A DNA stretch of 19,704 nucleotides from Claveliimonas sp963592205 (GTDB taxonomy: Bacteria; Bacillota; Clostridia; Lachnospirales; Lachnospiraceae): the NCBI GenBank assembly GCA_963592205.1, contig CAVAVU010000079.1:1-19704 (forward strand), in the 5' to 3' direction. The position numbers and the translations under genes are program-made. Each line of letters opens with the position of its first letter. Position 1 is the stretch's first letter. Shown here one piece after another: positions 1 to 7,397 of the stretch. The notes under the pieces were generated by a model, which was not told the origin of the DNA, searched no databases, and saw only the letters and a list, made by a program, of their open reading frames with translations.

Positions 1-5
1 CCCAC

Positions 6-30
6 AAAGCCTTTATTTATGGGCTTTTTC
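6..30. terminator. Short hairpin downstream of guaA
   Basis: AAAGCC (6-11) pairs with GGCTTT (22-27) around a 10-nt AT-rich loop. On the plus strand it is followed by more T's, so it looks like a terminator for something transcribed from left of the window. On the minus strand, where guaA ends at 44, the tail is only TTTG. It may act in both directions, but the window edge hides the context. Confidence 0.4.
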
Positions 31-43
31 GCAATTTTGTCCG

Positions 44-1618
44 CTACTCAAACTCTATTGTACCAGGCGGCTTACTTGTCAGATCATAGAATACTCTGTT
101 GACTCCTCTGACCTCGTTGATAATTCGGCTCATCGCTGTCTGCAGTACTTCAAATGGGATCTCAGCCGCATCAGCTGTCATGAAATCAATCGTCTTCACT
201 GCCCGAAGCGCAACTGCGTAATCATACGTTCTCTCGTCACCCATAACTCCTACAGAACGCATGTTGGTAAGTGCTGCAAAATACTGATTCGGCATCCAGT
301 CTGGTTCCACACCATGCTCTTCTTCGTAGACTTTCGCTGCCTTGTCAACTTCTTCGCGATAAATGTAGTCCGCATCCTGTGTCATAACAACCTTCTCTGC
401 CGTAACTTCACCAATAATACGAACACCAAGTCCAGGACCTGGGAATGGCTGACGGAATACAAGTTCTCTCGGGAGTCCAAGTTCAAGTCCCGCTGCCCGA
501 ACTTCATCCTTAAACAAATCACGAAGTGGTTCAATGATTTCTTTGAAATCCACGAAATCCGGAAGTCCACCAACATTATGATGAGATTTGATCACTGCTG
601 ACTCTCCACCAAGACCACTCTCAACAACATCCGGGTAAATGGTTCCCTGTGCGAGGAAATCTACAGCGCCAATCTTCTTAGCTTCTTCTTCAAATACACG
701 GATAAATTCTTCACCGATGATCTTACGTTTTTTCTCTGGTTCAGTCTGACCGGCAAGCTTCGCATAATATCTTTCCTGTGCATTAACACGAACAAAGTTC
801 AAATCAAACTTACCCTTCGGTCCAAAGATTGCTTCTACATCATCTCCCTCATTTTTTCGAAGAAGACCATGATCTACAAAGACACAGGTAAGCTGATTAC
901 CAATTGCACGTGAAAGCATCGCTGCTGCCACAGAAGAATCTACTCCACCGGAAAGTGCAAGCAGAACTTTTCCATCGCCAACCTTCTCACGGATTGCTTT
1001 TACAGACTCATCCACAAAAGAATCCATGCGCCAGTCACCTGCTGTCTGGCAGATATTACGCACAAAATTATACAGCATTTTGCTTCCTTCTGGTGTATGA
1101 AGTACCTCCGGATGGAACTGGATTGCATATAATCCGGCTTCTTTGTTCTGAGCTGCTGCCACTGGGCAATCCTTTGTATGCGCAATAATCTCAAAGCCAG
1201 GTGCAATCTTAGAAATATAATCAAAATGACTCATCCAGCAGCTTGTCTTCTCAGATACGCCTTCCATCAATGCATTATCTGAATTTACAAATAATTCTGT
1301 ATGACCATATTCACGTACCTCTGCACGCTCTACTTTACCGCCTAATATATGCATCATCAACTGAGCGCCATAGCAAAGTCCGAGTACCGGAATACCCATT
1401 TCAAATAATTCCTTTGTATATGTCGGAGAATCCGCTTCATAACAGCTGTTCGGACCTCCGGTCAGGATGATTCCCTTTGGGTTCATAGCCTTGATTTTCT
1501 CAATGTCGGTCTTGTAAGAATAAATCTCACAGTATACATTGCACTCACGGACACGTCTTGCAACCAGCTGATTATACTGTCCGCCGAAATCAAGTACAAT
1601 TACTAATTCTCTATCCAC
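44..1618 (-). CDS. guaA: GMP synthase (glutamine-hydrolysing)
   Basis: This enzyme converts XMP to GMP using ATP and glutamine, the last step of de novo guanine nucleotide synthesis, in the cytoplasm. The 524-aa product is full length. The class I glutamine amidotransferase domain comes first, with nucleophile Cys82 in GLCYGAQ and His169/Glu171 in QFHPEV. The ATP pyrophosphatase domain follows with its P-loop SGGVDSS (about 223-229), and then the GMP synthase dimerisation domain ending in the typical KPPGTIEFE. Translation starts at GTG (1616-1618), placed 7 nt after a strong GAGGAGG site. It is transcribed alone from a promoter at 1684-1712 and is divergent from the M-box/mgtE unit. I see no PurR-type or purine riboswitch signature in the short leader. 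Identification is secure. Confidence 0.98.
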   Translation of the reverse strand: MDRELVIVLDFGGQYNQLVARRVRECNVYCEIYSYKTDIEKIKAMNPKGIILTGGPNSCYEADSPTYTKELFEMGIPVLGLCYGAQLMMHILGGKVERAEVREYGHTELFVNSDNALMEGVSEKTSCWMSHFDYISKIAPGFEIIAHTKDCPVAAAQNKEAGLYAIQFHPEVLHTPEGSKMLYNFVRNICQTAGDWRMDSFVDESVKAIREKVGDGKVLLALSGGVDSSVAAAMLSRAIGNQLTCVFVDHGLLRKNEGDDVEAIFGPKGKFDLNFVRVNAQERYYAKLAGQTEPEKKRKIIGEEFIRVFEEEAKKIGAVDFLAQGTIYPDVVESGLGGESAVIKSHHNVGGLPDFVDFKEIIEPLRDLFKDEVRAAGLELGLPRELVFRQPFPGPGLGVRIIGEVTAEKVVMTQDADYIYREEVDKAAKVYEEEHGVEPDWMPNQYFAALTNMRSVGVMGDERTYDYAVALRAVKTIDFMTADAAEIPFEVLQTAMSRIINEVRGVNRVFYDLTSKPPGTIEFE

Positions 1619-1683
1619 CTGTGTTCCTCCTCAATCTTGTCCTGAAAAGCCAGGCACTATGCCAGACTTCCGTACTTCTTATC

Positions 1684-1712
1684 ATTATAAAATAGCACTC
1701 CGATATTTACAA
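1684..1712 (-). promoter_or_regulatory. guaA promoter
   Basis: On the minus strand TTGTAA (1707-1712) and TATAAT (1684-1689) are separated by exactly 17 bp, a near-consensus housekeeping sigma-A promoter. The predicted start leaves a leader of about 60 nt before the guaA ribosome binding site. Confidence 0.75.
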
Positions 1713-1779
1713 GCATCGAAGCATGATTTCTTTTACCAAAATTTAACCCACTTTTCTTTGTATATGTAGTAACTATTGG

Positions 1780-1808
1780 TTGACATCCATTACTCAGGGC
1801 GGTAGAAT
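1780..1808 (+). promoter_or_regulatory. Promoter of the M-box/mgtE transcript
   Basis: A perfect TTGACA (1780-1785) and TAGAAT (1803-1808) are separated by 17 bp. The transcript would start near 1815, about 12 nt before the riboswitch aptamer. It is back-to-back with the guaA promoter, with about 70 bp between the two -35 boxes. Confidence 0.85.
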
Positions 1809-1826
1809 GGATTTGCAGAATTAAAT

Positions 1827-2040
1827 ATTCTCGGTAGGTGAGGTTACCGCAGGGATTTGGATATTCCTAAGATTGCTGCCGCAAAAACGTGGAGACACGA
1901 TTCGCTGGTCAACAGGCTATGTCGTATTTAAGGCATAACCTAATGCAATTATTAAGCCCTGCGATACTAAAGCTTGAACGATGATGCTTATTTGGAGACA
2001 GAACAACCTTGTCATTGCTCAGGCTTTGATGGGTTTTTTT
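1827..2040 (+). ncRNA. M-box (ykoK) Mg2+ riboswitch with terminator
   Basis: The aptamer carries the M-box hallmarks in order: GGTAGGTGAGG near 1833, a GCTGCCGCAAAAA segment, GGTCAACAGG near 1909, and ACTAAAGCTTGAACGATGA at 1967-1984. Closing helix P1 can form between 1827-1835 and 1977-1985. A 16-position helix, 1969-1984 with 2012-2027, has one mismatch and two wobbles; it overlaps the P1 3' strand and behaves like an antiterminator. A hairpin at 2005-2014/2027-2035 followed by T's to 2040 behaves like the terminator. The expected logic is that Mg2+ stabilises P1, blocks the antiterminator and allows termination, so mgtE is made only when Mg2+ is low. Family identity is from remembered consensus; the pairings were read by eye. 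Confidence 0.92.
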
Positions 2041-2071
2041 ATATTTTTACGAGAAAAAGGTGGTGAGAGTA

Positions 2072-2263
2072 ATGGATTCGGACGCGGATAATTTGATATA
2101 CAACTTTCGACTATTATTAATGAAAGGATGGGATTCCGATGAATATGACAATAACAATCTTCAAAGATCTGCTTTTGAAGAAAGACTACAAGACAATCCA
2201 GAATATATTAAATGTAATGAACGCAGTAGACATTGCTCTCCTGCTTTCGGAATTAGAGGATAA
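2072..2263 (+). CDS. Possible acidic leader ORF overlapping mgtE
   Basis: A 63-codon ORF begins at ATG 2072 and is preceded by AAAGGTGGTGAG, a good Shine-Dalgarno with its GGTGA core 5 nt from the ATG; an in-frame GTG at 2060 is an alternative start. It overlaps the first 125 nt of mgtE in another frame. The amino end MDSDAD is strikingly acidic, and a second acidic patch (DSDEYD) sits over the mgtE start. It resembles no protein I know. It may be a regulatory leader peptide, or it may be chance: the overlapping part gives no independent evidence of coding. Confidence 0.3.
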   Translation: MDSDADNLIYNFRLLLMKGWDSDEYDNNNLQRSAFEERLQDNPEYIKCNERSRHCSPAFGIRG

Positions 2264-3479
2264 GGAACTGGCCATTGCATTCCGGCTGATTCCAAAAGAC
2301 GAAGCTTCTGATGTATTTTCCAATATGAGCAGCACCATGCAGGCTTATCTGGTAGAGATTTTTACCGAAAAGGAGTTGAAGGAGCTTCTTGATAACCTTT
2401 ATATGGATGATACCGTAGATATGCTGGGTGAACTCCCGGCCAATCTGGTTACCCGTATTTTGGACACAGTAGACAGCAGCAAACGTAATGATATTAATCT
2501 GTTGCTGAACTACCCTGACGACAGTGCCGGCAGTATCATGACTACCGAATATGTAGCACTGAAAAAAGATATGACCGTTCGCGATGCCATGCGTCATATC
2601 AAAGAAGTCGGCATTCATAAAGAGACCATTTACACTTGTTATGTACTGGAGCGCAGAAAGCTGATCGGTATCGTAACTGCCAAAGATCTGATGACCATGG
2701 ACGATGACACCAAGATCGGCGACATCATGGAGACCGAGCTCATTTCCGTACACACACATACGGACCAGGAAGAAGCCGCAAGACTCTTTTCTAAATACGA
2801 CTTCCTTGCAATTCCGGTACTGGATGCAGATGGATTAATGGTCGGCATCATCACCGTCGATGACGCGATCGATGTCGTAGTAGACGAGGCCACCGAAGAT
2901 ATGACCATGATGGCCGCCGTAACACCAAGTGAAAAAAGCTACTTCGATACATCCGTTTTTGATCACGCCAAGAACCGTTTCCTGTGGCTGTTAGTGCTGA
3001 TGTTTTCCGCAACAATTACCGGAACGATCATTACCCGCTACGAAAATGCATTTGCGGCAGTACCGCTTCTGGTATCATTTATCCCAATGCTGATGGATAC
3101 CGGCGGTAACTGTGGTTCCCAGAGTTCGACACTGATCATCCGCGGACTTGCCCTGGATGAGATCAAATTCAAAGACATTTTCCGGGTAATTTTTAAAGAA
3201 TTCCGAATCGCACTGTTAATCGGAATCGGACTGGCAATTGCCAACGGTATCCGTATTTTTATTATGTATAAAGACCTGAAAATGGCAATCGTCATTGCAC
3301 TGTCGCTGTCATTAATCGTCATTATCGCTAAGATCATCGGTTGTACGCTTCCGCTGTTTGCAAAGAAGCTGCACATGGATCCTGCCATCATGGCATCCCC
3401 GTTGATCACGACTGTGGTAGATACCTGTTCGATCATGATCTACTTCTCAATCGCAACAAGAGTATTTACACTGTCTTAA
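2139..3479 (+). CDS. mgtE: Magnesium transporter MgtE
   Basis: A gated Mg2+ channel of the cytoplasmic membrane. The 446-aa length is normal for the family. It has the cytosolic N domain of helical repeats (about 5-130), two CBS domains (about 135-260) and five membrane helices (about 275-446). The signature near PMLMDTGGNCGSQ lies at the pore-forming first and second helices. The ATG at 2139 has AAAGGA 10 nt upstream, and the protein starts just where family members begin. It is controlled by the M-box upstream, which is the usual arrangement. Its stop lies 14 nt inside the 3' end of spoIIID on the other strand, and no terminator is visible until the hairpin at 3754-3796. Confidence 0.97.
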   Translation: MNMTITIFKDLLLKKDYKTIQNILNVMNAVDIALLLSELEDKELAIAFRLIPKDEASDVFSNMSSTMQAYLVEIFTEKELKELLDNLYMDDTVDMLGELPANLVTRILDTVDSSKRNDINLLLNYPDDSAGSIMTTEYVALKKDMTVRDAMRHIKEVGIHKETIYTCYVLERRKLIGIVTAKDLMTMDDDTKIGDIMETELISVHTHTDQEEAARLFSKYDFLAIPVLDADGLMVGIITVDDAIDVVVDEATEDMTMMAAVTPSEKSYFDTSVFDHAKNRFLWLLVLMFSATITGTIITRYENAFAAVPLLVSFIPMLMDTGGNCGSQSSTLIIRGLALDEIKFKDIFRVIFKEFRIALLIGIGLAIANGIRIFIMYKDLKMAIVIALSLSLIVIIAKIIGCTLPLFAKKLHMDPAIMASPLITTVVDTCSIMIYFSIATRVFTLS

Positions 3480-3747
3480 ATGCAGACTCTGACAGTTCGT
3501 GCTGATGAAGATATTTTTCACGCGTCGCCATACCGCCGCGGATGTGCCGCTCGGATTTATTCACATCCAGAACCTTGCGCACTTCCGCTGCCAGCGACGG
3601 ATTGACTGTGAGAAGCCTCTCCGTGACGTCCTTATGTATGGTGCTCTTACTGACGCCAAACTGCCTGGCCGTCTGGCGGACCGTAGCCTTATGTTCAATG
3701 ATATAATAGGCGATTTCAATTGCACGTTCTTCAATATATTCTTTCAT
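3466..3747 (-). CDS. spoIIID: Sporulation transcriptional regulator SpoIIID
   Basis: A small DNA-binding regulator that, in the sporulation mother cell, switches genes between the SigE and SigK stages. From the ATG at 3747 the product is 93 aa, the normal size. It begins MKEYIEERAIEIAYYI and contains a helix-turn-helix (ATVRQTARQFGVSKSTIHKDV) and the conserved tail DVNKSERHIRGGMATREKY, closely matching the Bacillus protein. The start at 3747 is chosen over an upstream ATG because the family begins there and AGGGG sits 6 nt before it. That ribosome binding site is buried in an 11-bp hairpin. A CATACATC motif on the minus strand, about 55 nt upstream, resembles a SigE -10 element, but no convincing -35 was found. 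It marks the organism as a spore former. Confidence 0.95.
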   Translation of the reverse strand: MKEYIEERAIEIAYYIIEHKATVRQTARQFGVSKSTIHKDVTERLLTVNPSLAAEVRKVLDVNKSERHIRGGMATREKYLHQHELSESAFKTV

Positions 3748-3753
3748 ACAAAA

Positions 3754-3796
3754 CCCCTGCATAGTTCGTTTTTTACAATCTATGCAGGGGCTTTTT
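3754..3796. terminator. 11-bp hairpin: mgtE terminator and spoIIID leader stem
   Basis: CCCCTGCATAG (3754-3764) and CTATGCAGGGG (3780-3790) are perfect 11-bp complements around a 15-nt loop. On the plus strand C plus five T's follow, a plausible intrinsic terminator for transcription coming from mgtE. On the minus strand four T's follow (3753-3750) and the right arm contains the spoIIID Shine-Dalgarno. It could therefore terminate the 3832-5337 gene or mask the spoIIID ribosome binding site. Confidence 0.8.
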
Positions 3797-3831
3797 GATG
3801 TATGTCTTGCCTAATGATTTAGCTCATTCTT

Positions 3832-5337
3832 TCATTTACTTTGACTGAAATTATTTTGATGAATTTTATATCTTCTGGCTCGGTTTTTACCTATTGCTTC
3901 GATATCATCCATTCCTTTCAATAATACTCGTACTCTGGCGGGACTCAGATTAAGATGCTCCGCAATATCATTTGTCGTTGCTTCGCCTGTCTCTTGAAGA
4001 AATTCTCTTATTTTTGCAATATTCTTTTGTGTTTTTATCGCTTGTTTTTTATCGCTTGTTTTTATCGCTTGTTTTTTATCGCTTGTTTTTATCGCTTGTT
4101 TTTTCTTAAATGGAAGCGATAAAACTGTTCGATCCGGATCAAAACGTTCTTCAATTTCTGGTTCTATAAACCCTTCATCTTCCCACGTATTAAAAATATT
4201 CGGCACACCACTTCCAGCACGCTCACCAATATTGATAAGATTAAACATTTTCATCAATGACTTATTACGCGGATCTGATTCCCCACCCAAGCGCATTTGT
4301 TTTTTACCCGTCCTAATATATCCAGGATTTGCTAAGACAATCTTATCTGGCTCTTTTCTTATTACCACACCTCTCAGTCCATGGTAATCGGCATTAATCA
4401 GACAATTAGCCAACGCCTCACGCAATGCCTTGTGTATTGGTGTATCATCCACACGCTCTCCACCAGACATTTTAAACGGTACTTTTATATCCTTTATCAG
4501 CTTATTATATACACGGAAATAAAAATCACACACATTGCCTGACCATTCACCTGAACTTGATTGGAGCCTGTCCGTCCAACGAATGGAAGCATCCATTTCT
4601 TCTCTGTAATCTAGGAAATATTCAGGGAAATGTCTGACGATATTATATTCATCTCCGAACATAAGCATTCCTGCTGCCGTCGGATGAAGCTGCCCATCTT
4701 CATCCGAAATAGCAGCCGCCCCTATACTTCTCAAATAATCCCGATCATTCAAACGTTCAAAAGGATGTCCTTCTTTTAACGTTCTATGGCTGTTTCGATA
4801 TCCATGAATCGTTTCATAGTTCAAATCTTCCATTGGCACATTATCCAACACTTCCATATCCATCGTTCGTTCCGTCTGATCACGAATCATCGCCTTTACC
4901 TGTAATCTGGTACAATGATAATCTCCTTCATAATTTCTACGGAAAGTTCCATTAAAAATATCATTATTAATATACACTGGCTTCTGCTCTCGCTTTGCCA
5001 TCGGCACATAAATAACCATAATCACATCTTTGCGTTCTCCGACAACATACGTCTGCACGTCATCATCAGATAACAGATTCAAGTTCACCTTCTTGTGATT
5101 ATTAATAGTATCCCAGAAATCTTTGCGCAATTTTGCCTCATTCTGCAATCCAGTCGTTCTCCAGCTACCATTCTTTTCTTCCTTTACTCCAAGAATAATC
5201 ACGCCACCATAGCAATTTGCAAATGCCGAATACGTATCCCACAAAGATACCGGCAATCCACCATTTGCTTTTTTAACCTCTCTTCGGTTATCTTCCTTAT
5301 ATTCATCGAAACGTGAAATATCAAATGCTTCTCTCAT
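3832..5337 (-). CDS. AlbA_2 / ATP-binding-domain putative transcriptional regulator
   Basis: A 501-aa cytoplasmic protein of the family annotated as putative DNA-binding or ATP-binding proteins. The N-terminal AlbA_2 (Schlafen-type) domain spans about 12-130, with the typical FANCYGGVIILGV. A middle GHKL-like ATPase segment (about 295-390) has LREALANCLINADYHG and GERAGSGVPNI. A lysine-rich linker of three copies of KKQAIKTSD-type repeat (about 411-434) precedes a C-terminal winged helix (about 440-485, TTNDIAEHLNLSPARVRVLL). Its substrate or target is unknown. Such genes are common in the accessory genome, and some act in phage defence or regulation. It has its own upstream region with a direct repeat and stands alone between spoIIID and the two-component operon. 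Confidence 0.8.
   Translation of the reverse strand: MREAFDISRFDEYKEDNRREVKKANGGLPVSLWDTYSAFANCYGGVIILGVKEEKNGSWRTTGLQNEAKLRKDFWDTINNHKKVNLNLLSDDDVQTYVVGERKDVIMVIYVPMAKREQKPVYINNDIFNGTFRRNYEGDYHCTRLQVKAMIRDQTERTMDMEVLDNVPMEDLNYETIHGYRNSHRTLKEGHPFERLNDRDYLRSIGAAAISDEDGQLHPTAAGMLMFGDEYNIVRHFPEYFLDYREEMDASIRWTDRLQSSSGEWSGNVCDFYFRVYNKLIKDIKVPFKMSGGERVDDTPIHKALREALANCLINADYHGLRGVVIRKEPDKIVLANPGYIRTGKKQMRLGGESDPRNKSLMKMFNLINIGERAGSGVPNIFNTWEDEGFIEPEIEERFDPDRTVLSLPFKKKQAIKTSDKKQAIKTSDKKQAIKTQKNIAKIREFLQETGEATTNDIAEHLNLSPARVRVLLKGMDDIEAIGKNRARRYKIHQNNFSQSK
4037..4104. repeat. Nested 13/14-nt tandem repeat inside the AlbA_2 gene
   Basis: ATCGCTTG followed by five or six T's occurs five times, starting at 4037, 4051, 4064, 4078 and 4091, so the spacing alternates 14, 13, 14, 13. 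Two subunits make a 27-nt unit that encodes nine residues in frame; one subunit alone would shift the frame. Confidence 0.95.
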
Positions 5338-5355
5338 ATTTTCACCTTCTTAATC

Positions 5356-5386
5356 CACATATTTTATGCAAGTTTACACATATTTT
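5356..5386 (-). promoter_or_regulatory. Promoter/operator direct repeat of the AlbA_2 gene
   Basis: CACATATTTT occurs at 5356-5365 and again at 5377-5386, 21 bp apart (two helical turns), just upstream of the gene. A weak promoter on the minus strand (TTAAAA, 16 bp, TAAAAT) uses both copies. This fits an operator for tandem binding, possibly autoregulatory. The rest of 5338-5478 holds a small hairpin (5401-5417, 7 bp) without a U-tract. Confidence 0.4.
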
Positions 5387-5478
5387 AACATTTTTTCTCT
5401 TCAGCACAAAGTACTGATAATAATTTTTCCATCCTGCATTTTAAGCCTGTTTTAAAGTTTCATCTGTCATTCCTTCCC

Positions 5479-6675
5479 TTACTCATATTCATATGGTTTC
5501 TCTTCCACTTGCTTTATCTGAATACAAAATGCTTTTGCATACCCTTCTTCGGTCGGTTGCTCCAATGTCAGATCTCCGCCGTGCATCTCGATAATTTTTT
5601 TTGAAACGCTTAGTCCCAGTCCACTTCCACCACGACTGTTTCGTGACTCATCTCCCATGACAAACGGATCAAACAAATGCCCAGCCAGCTCCGGATCAAT
5701 CCTCTCGCCGGAATCCATGACTTTGATCACCAGATAACCAAGCTGCTTTTTCATGCTGATTTTTATATGGGTTCCTGCTTCATTATGCTTGATAGCATTG
5801 GTAAGCAGATTTACAAATGCACGGCTGAACTGCATTTTATCTATTTCTGCATAGTCTGCTTCTTCCGGAATATCGATGTCAGGAATCATTCCGTTCTCTT
5901 CCATATCGGTATACGCATTTGCCACAAGCTGGAGGACAAGTTCTGTGATATTGATCCGTTCTTTTTTCAGATCAAAGCCTTCACTGTCCAACTTCACGTA
6001 ATTAAAAAGCAAGGTGATCAGCTCGCTCATTTCCAATGATTTCTTTCTGATCGATTCCAGATATTGTTTCTGCTTTTCCGGATCTTCGATCATACCCTCA
6101 TTCAATGCCTGCACATATCCGGCAACCGTAGTGATCGGCGTTTTCAGATCATGGGTAATATCTGACAGCAACAGATTCCTCTTTCTGGTAAATGCTTCCT
6201 GCTGCCTTCTGTCGTATTCCCGCACTTCTTCCATTTTTCTCACAACAATACTGCTGTAATATAAAATGCCCAGAATATATGGAAGCAGATAAAGGCAAAT
6301 AAAGACAAATAGCACCACAAATATCAGCAACTGCTCCATCCCTGTCATCCCGGTCAGAAAATTACTGTTTTTCCACAAACCGGATGAAATATAGGAAAAT
6401 ATCCCTGACAGACTTCTTGGAAGTATTACATTGATCCCGGTCAATAATAAATAGCCAGCCATTCGCAACAGCAAAATGATATTTCCCACTGATGACCGGT
6501 CCGCAAAAATTGTCTCTGTACCAAACAACATATTAAAAATCGGAAACATGATCCTGGTTACGATCAGATTAATGATTGCCTCACATGCAAAGATAAATAC
6601 CATTACTACCACCAAACGGATAATCAGAAATCGTTTCAGATGTTCTATTTTCTGCGGTGTATCTGTTTGTACCAT
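5479..6675 (-). CDS. Sensor histidine kinase (VanS-like)
   Basis: A membrane sensor kinase of 398 aa that should phosphorylate the response regulator encoded just before it. Helices occur at about 17-50, 64-86 and 116-142, with a modest extracellular stretch between them. A coiled region leads to the HisKA domain with H-box ITHDLKTP (His175), then the ATPase domain with N-box (Asn289, Asn293), F-box LFDPFV and G2 GGSGLGLS. The G1 box reads DSGERI, so the second glycine of the usual DxGxG is Arg, a variation common in VanS-like kinases. It begins 15 nt after the regulator, with a GGAGG-type site. It resembles the VanS group in build, but there are no van ligase genes here, so glycopeptide resistance should not be inferred. 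The ligand is unknown. Confidence 0.93.
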   Translation of the reverse strand: MVQTDTPQKIEHLKRFLIIRLVVVMVFIFACEAIINLIVTRIMFPIFNMLFGTETIFADRSSVGNIILLLRMAGYLLLTGINVILPRSLSGIFSYISSGLWKNSNFLTGMTGMEQLLIFVVLFVFICLYLLPYILGILYYSSIVVRKMEEVREYDRRQQEAFTRKRNLLLSDITHDLKTPITTVAGYVQALNEGMIEDPEKQKQYLESIRKKSLEMSELITLLFNYVKLDSEGFDLKKERINITELVLQLVANAYTDMEENGMIPDIDIPEEADYAEIDKMQFSRAFVNLLTNAIKHNEAGTHIKISMKKQLGYLVIKVMDSGERIDPELAGHLFDPFVMGDESRNSRGGSGLGLSVSKKIIEMHGGDLTLEQPTEEGYAKAFCIQIKQVEEKPYEYE

Positions 6676-6690
6676 CTCCCTTTCCTCCGT

Positions 6691-7386
6691 CTATTTCTCC
6701 AGTCTATATCCAAGTCCTCTGACCGTTTTAATATATTTACTTCCATCATACGATAATTTTGCTCTAAGTTTGCTGATACATACCATGACATTATTACCGT
6801 CTTCCATATATTCTTCGTTCCATCCGGTCTGAAAGATCTGACCTTTTGTAAATACTTTTCCTGGATGCTCCATGAACATATGCATGATCCGGTATTCTAC
6901 AGAGGACAATTCGATTGATTCATTTTCCCGATACAGCACACAACTTTCTGTATCCAGCGTCAGATCCCTTACCTTCAGATTGGCAGTCTCTGACTCTGTC
7001 TTTCCATCATGCCCGCCCAGCGAATAGAATCGTCGGATATTGGACTGAATTCTTGCTACTGCTTCGAGTGGATTAAATGGCTTCGTCAGATAATCGTCCG
7101 CTCCAAGATTGAGTCCCAGAATCTTATCCGAATCCGTGTCTTTTGCTGAAAATACAAGAACTGGAATATTGCTCGTTTCCCGAAGCTTTTTTAGCACATG
7201 AAGTCCGTTCATACGCGGCATCATCACATCCAGCACTGCCAAATCCACGTGTTCTTTCTCCAGAACCACCAATGCCTCGAGACCATCTGCGGCCTCGAGT
7301 ACATCATATCCACTGTTTTCCAAATATAATCTTAGTAAGTCTCTGATCTCTGCTTCATCATCAGCAATTAAAATCACATATTTCAT
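6691..7386 (-). CDS. OmpR/VanR-family response regulator
   Basis: A 231-aa two-domain transcription factor. The receiver domain (1-120) has acidic residues DD 9-10, phosphoacceptor Asp53 (LDVMMPRMNG), Ser80 and Lys102 (YLTKPF). The winged-helix output domain (about 135-230) ends in YIKTVRGLGYRLEK, as is standard for OmpR-type regulators. The start at ATG 7386 has GGAAGGA upstream. It is the middle gene of an operon: 11 nt after the DUF975 gene and 15 nt before the kinase. A direct repeat of OmpR-box form upstream of the operon suggests autoregulation. All catalytic residues are present. Confidence 0.96.
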   Translation of the reverse strand: MKYVILIADDEAEIRDLLRLYLENSGYDVLEAADGLEALVVLEKEHVDLAVLDVMMPRMNGLHVLKKLRETSNIPVLVFSAKDTDSDKILGLNLGADDYLTKPFNPLEAVARIQSNIRRFYSLGGHDGKTESETANLKVRDLTLDTESCVLYRENESIELSSVEYRIMHMFMEHPGKVFTKGQIFQTGWNEEYMEDGNNVMVCISKLRAKLSYDGSKYIKTVRGLGYRLEK

Positions 7387-7397
7387 AAGAATCCTTC

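Noticed and set aside
2060..2263. The leader ORF as an N-terminal extension of mgtE split by a frameshift
   Set aside because: MgtE from ATG 2139 already starts where the family normally begins, and the leader ORF shows no MgtE-like sequence.
3790..3830. SigE promoter for spoIIID
   Set aside because: CATACATC on the minus strand resembles the -10, but no matching -35 lies at the right spacing.
4037..4104. CRISPR-like array
   Set aside because: The units are 13-14 nt with no unique spacers and lie in frame inside a gene; they are tandem repeats.
5401..5417. 7-bp hairpin TCAGCAC-AAA-GTACTGA as terminator of the kinase operon
   Set aside because: No U-tract follows on the minus strand; a terminator there cannot be supported.
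5479..7386. VanRS glycopeptide resistance locus
   Set aside because: Only the general regulator/kinase build is shared; no vanH, ligase, vanX or vanY genes are present.
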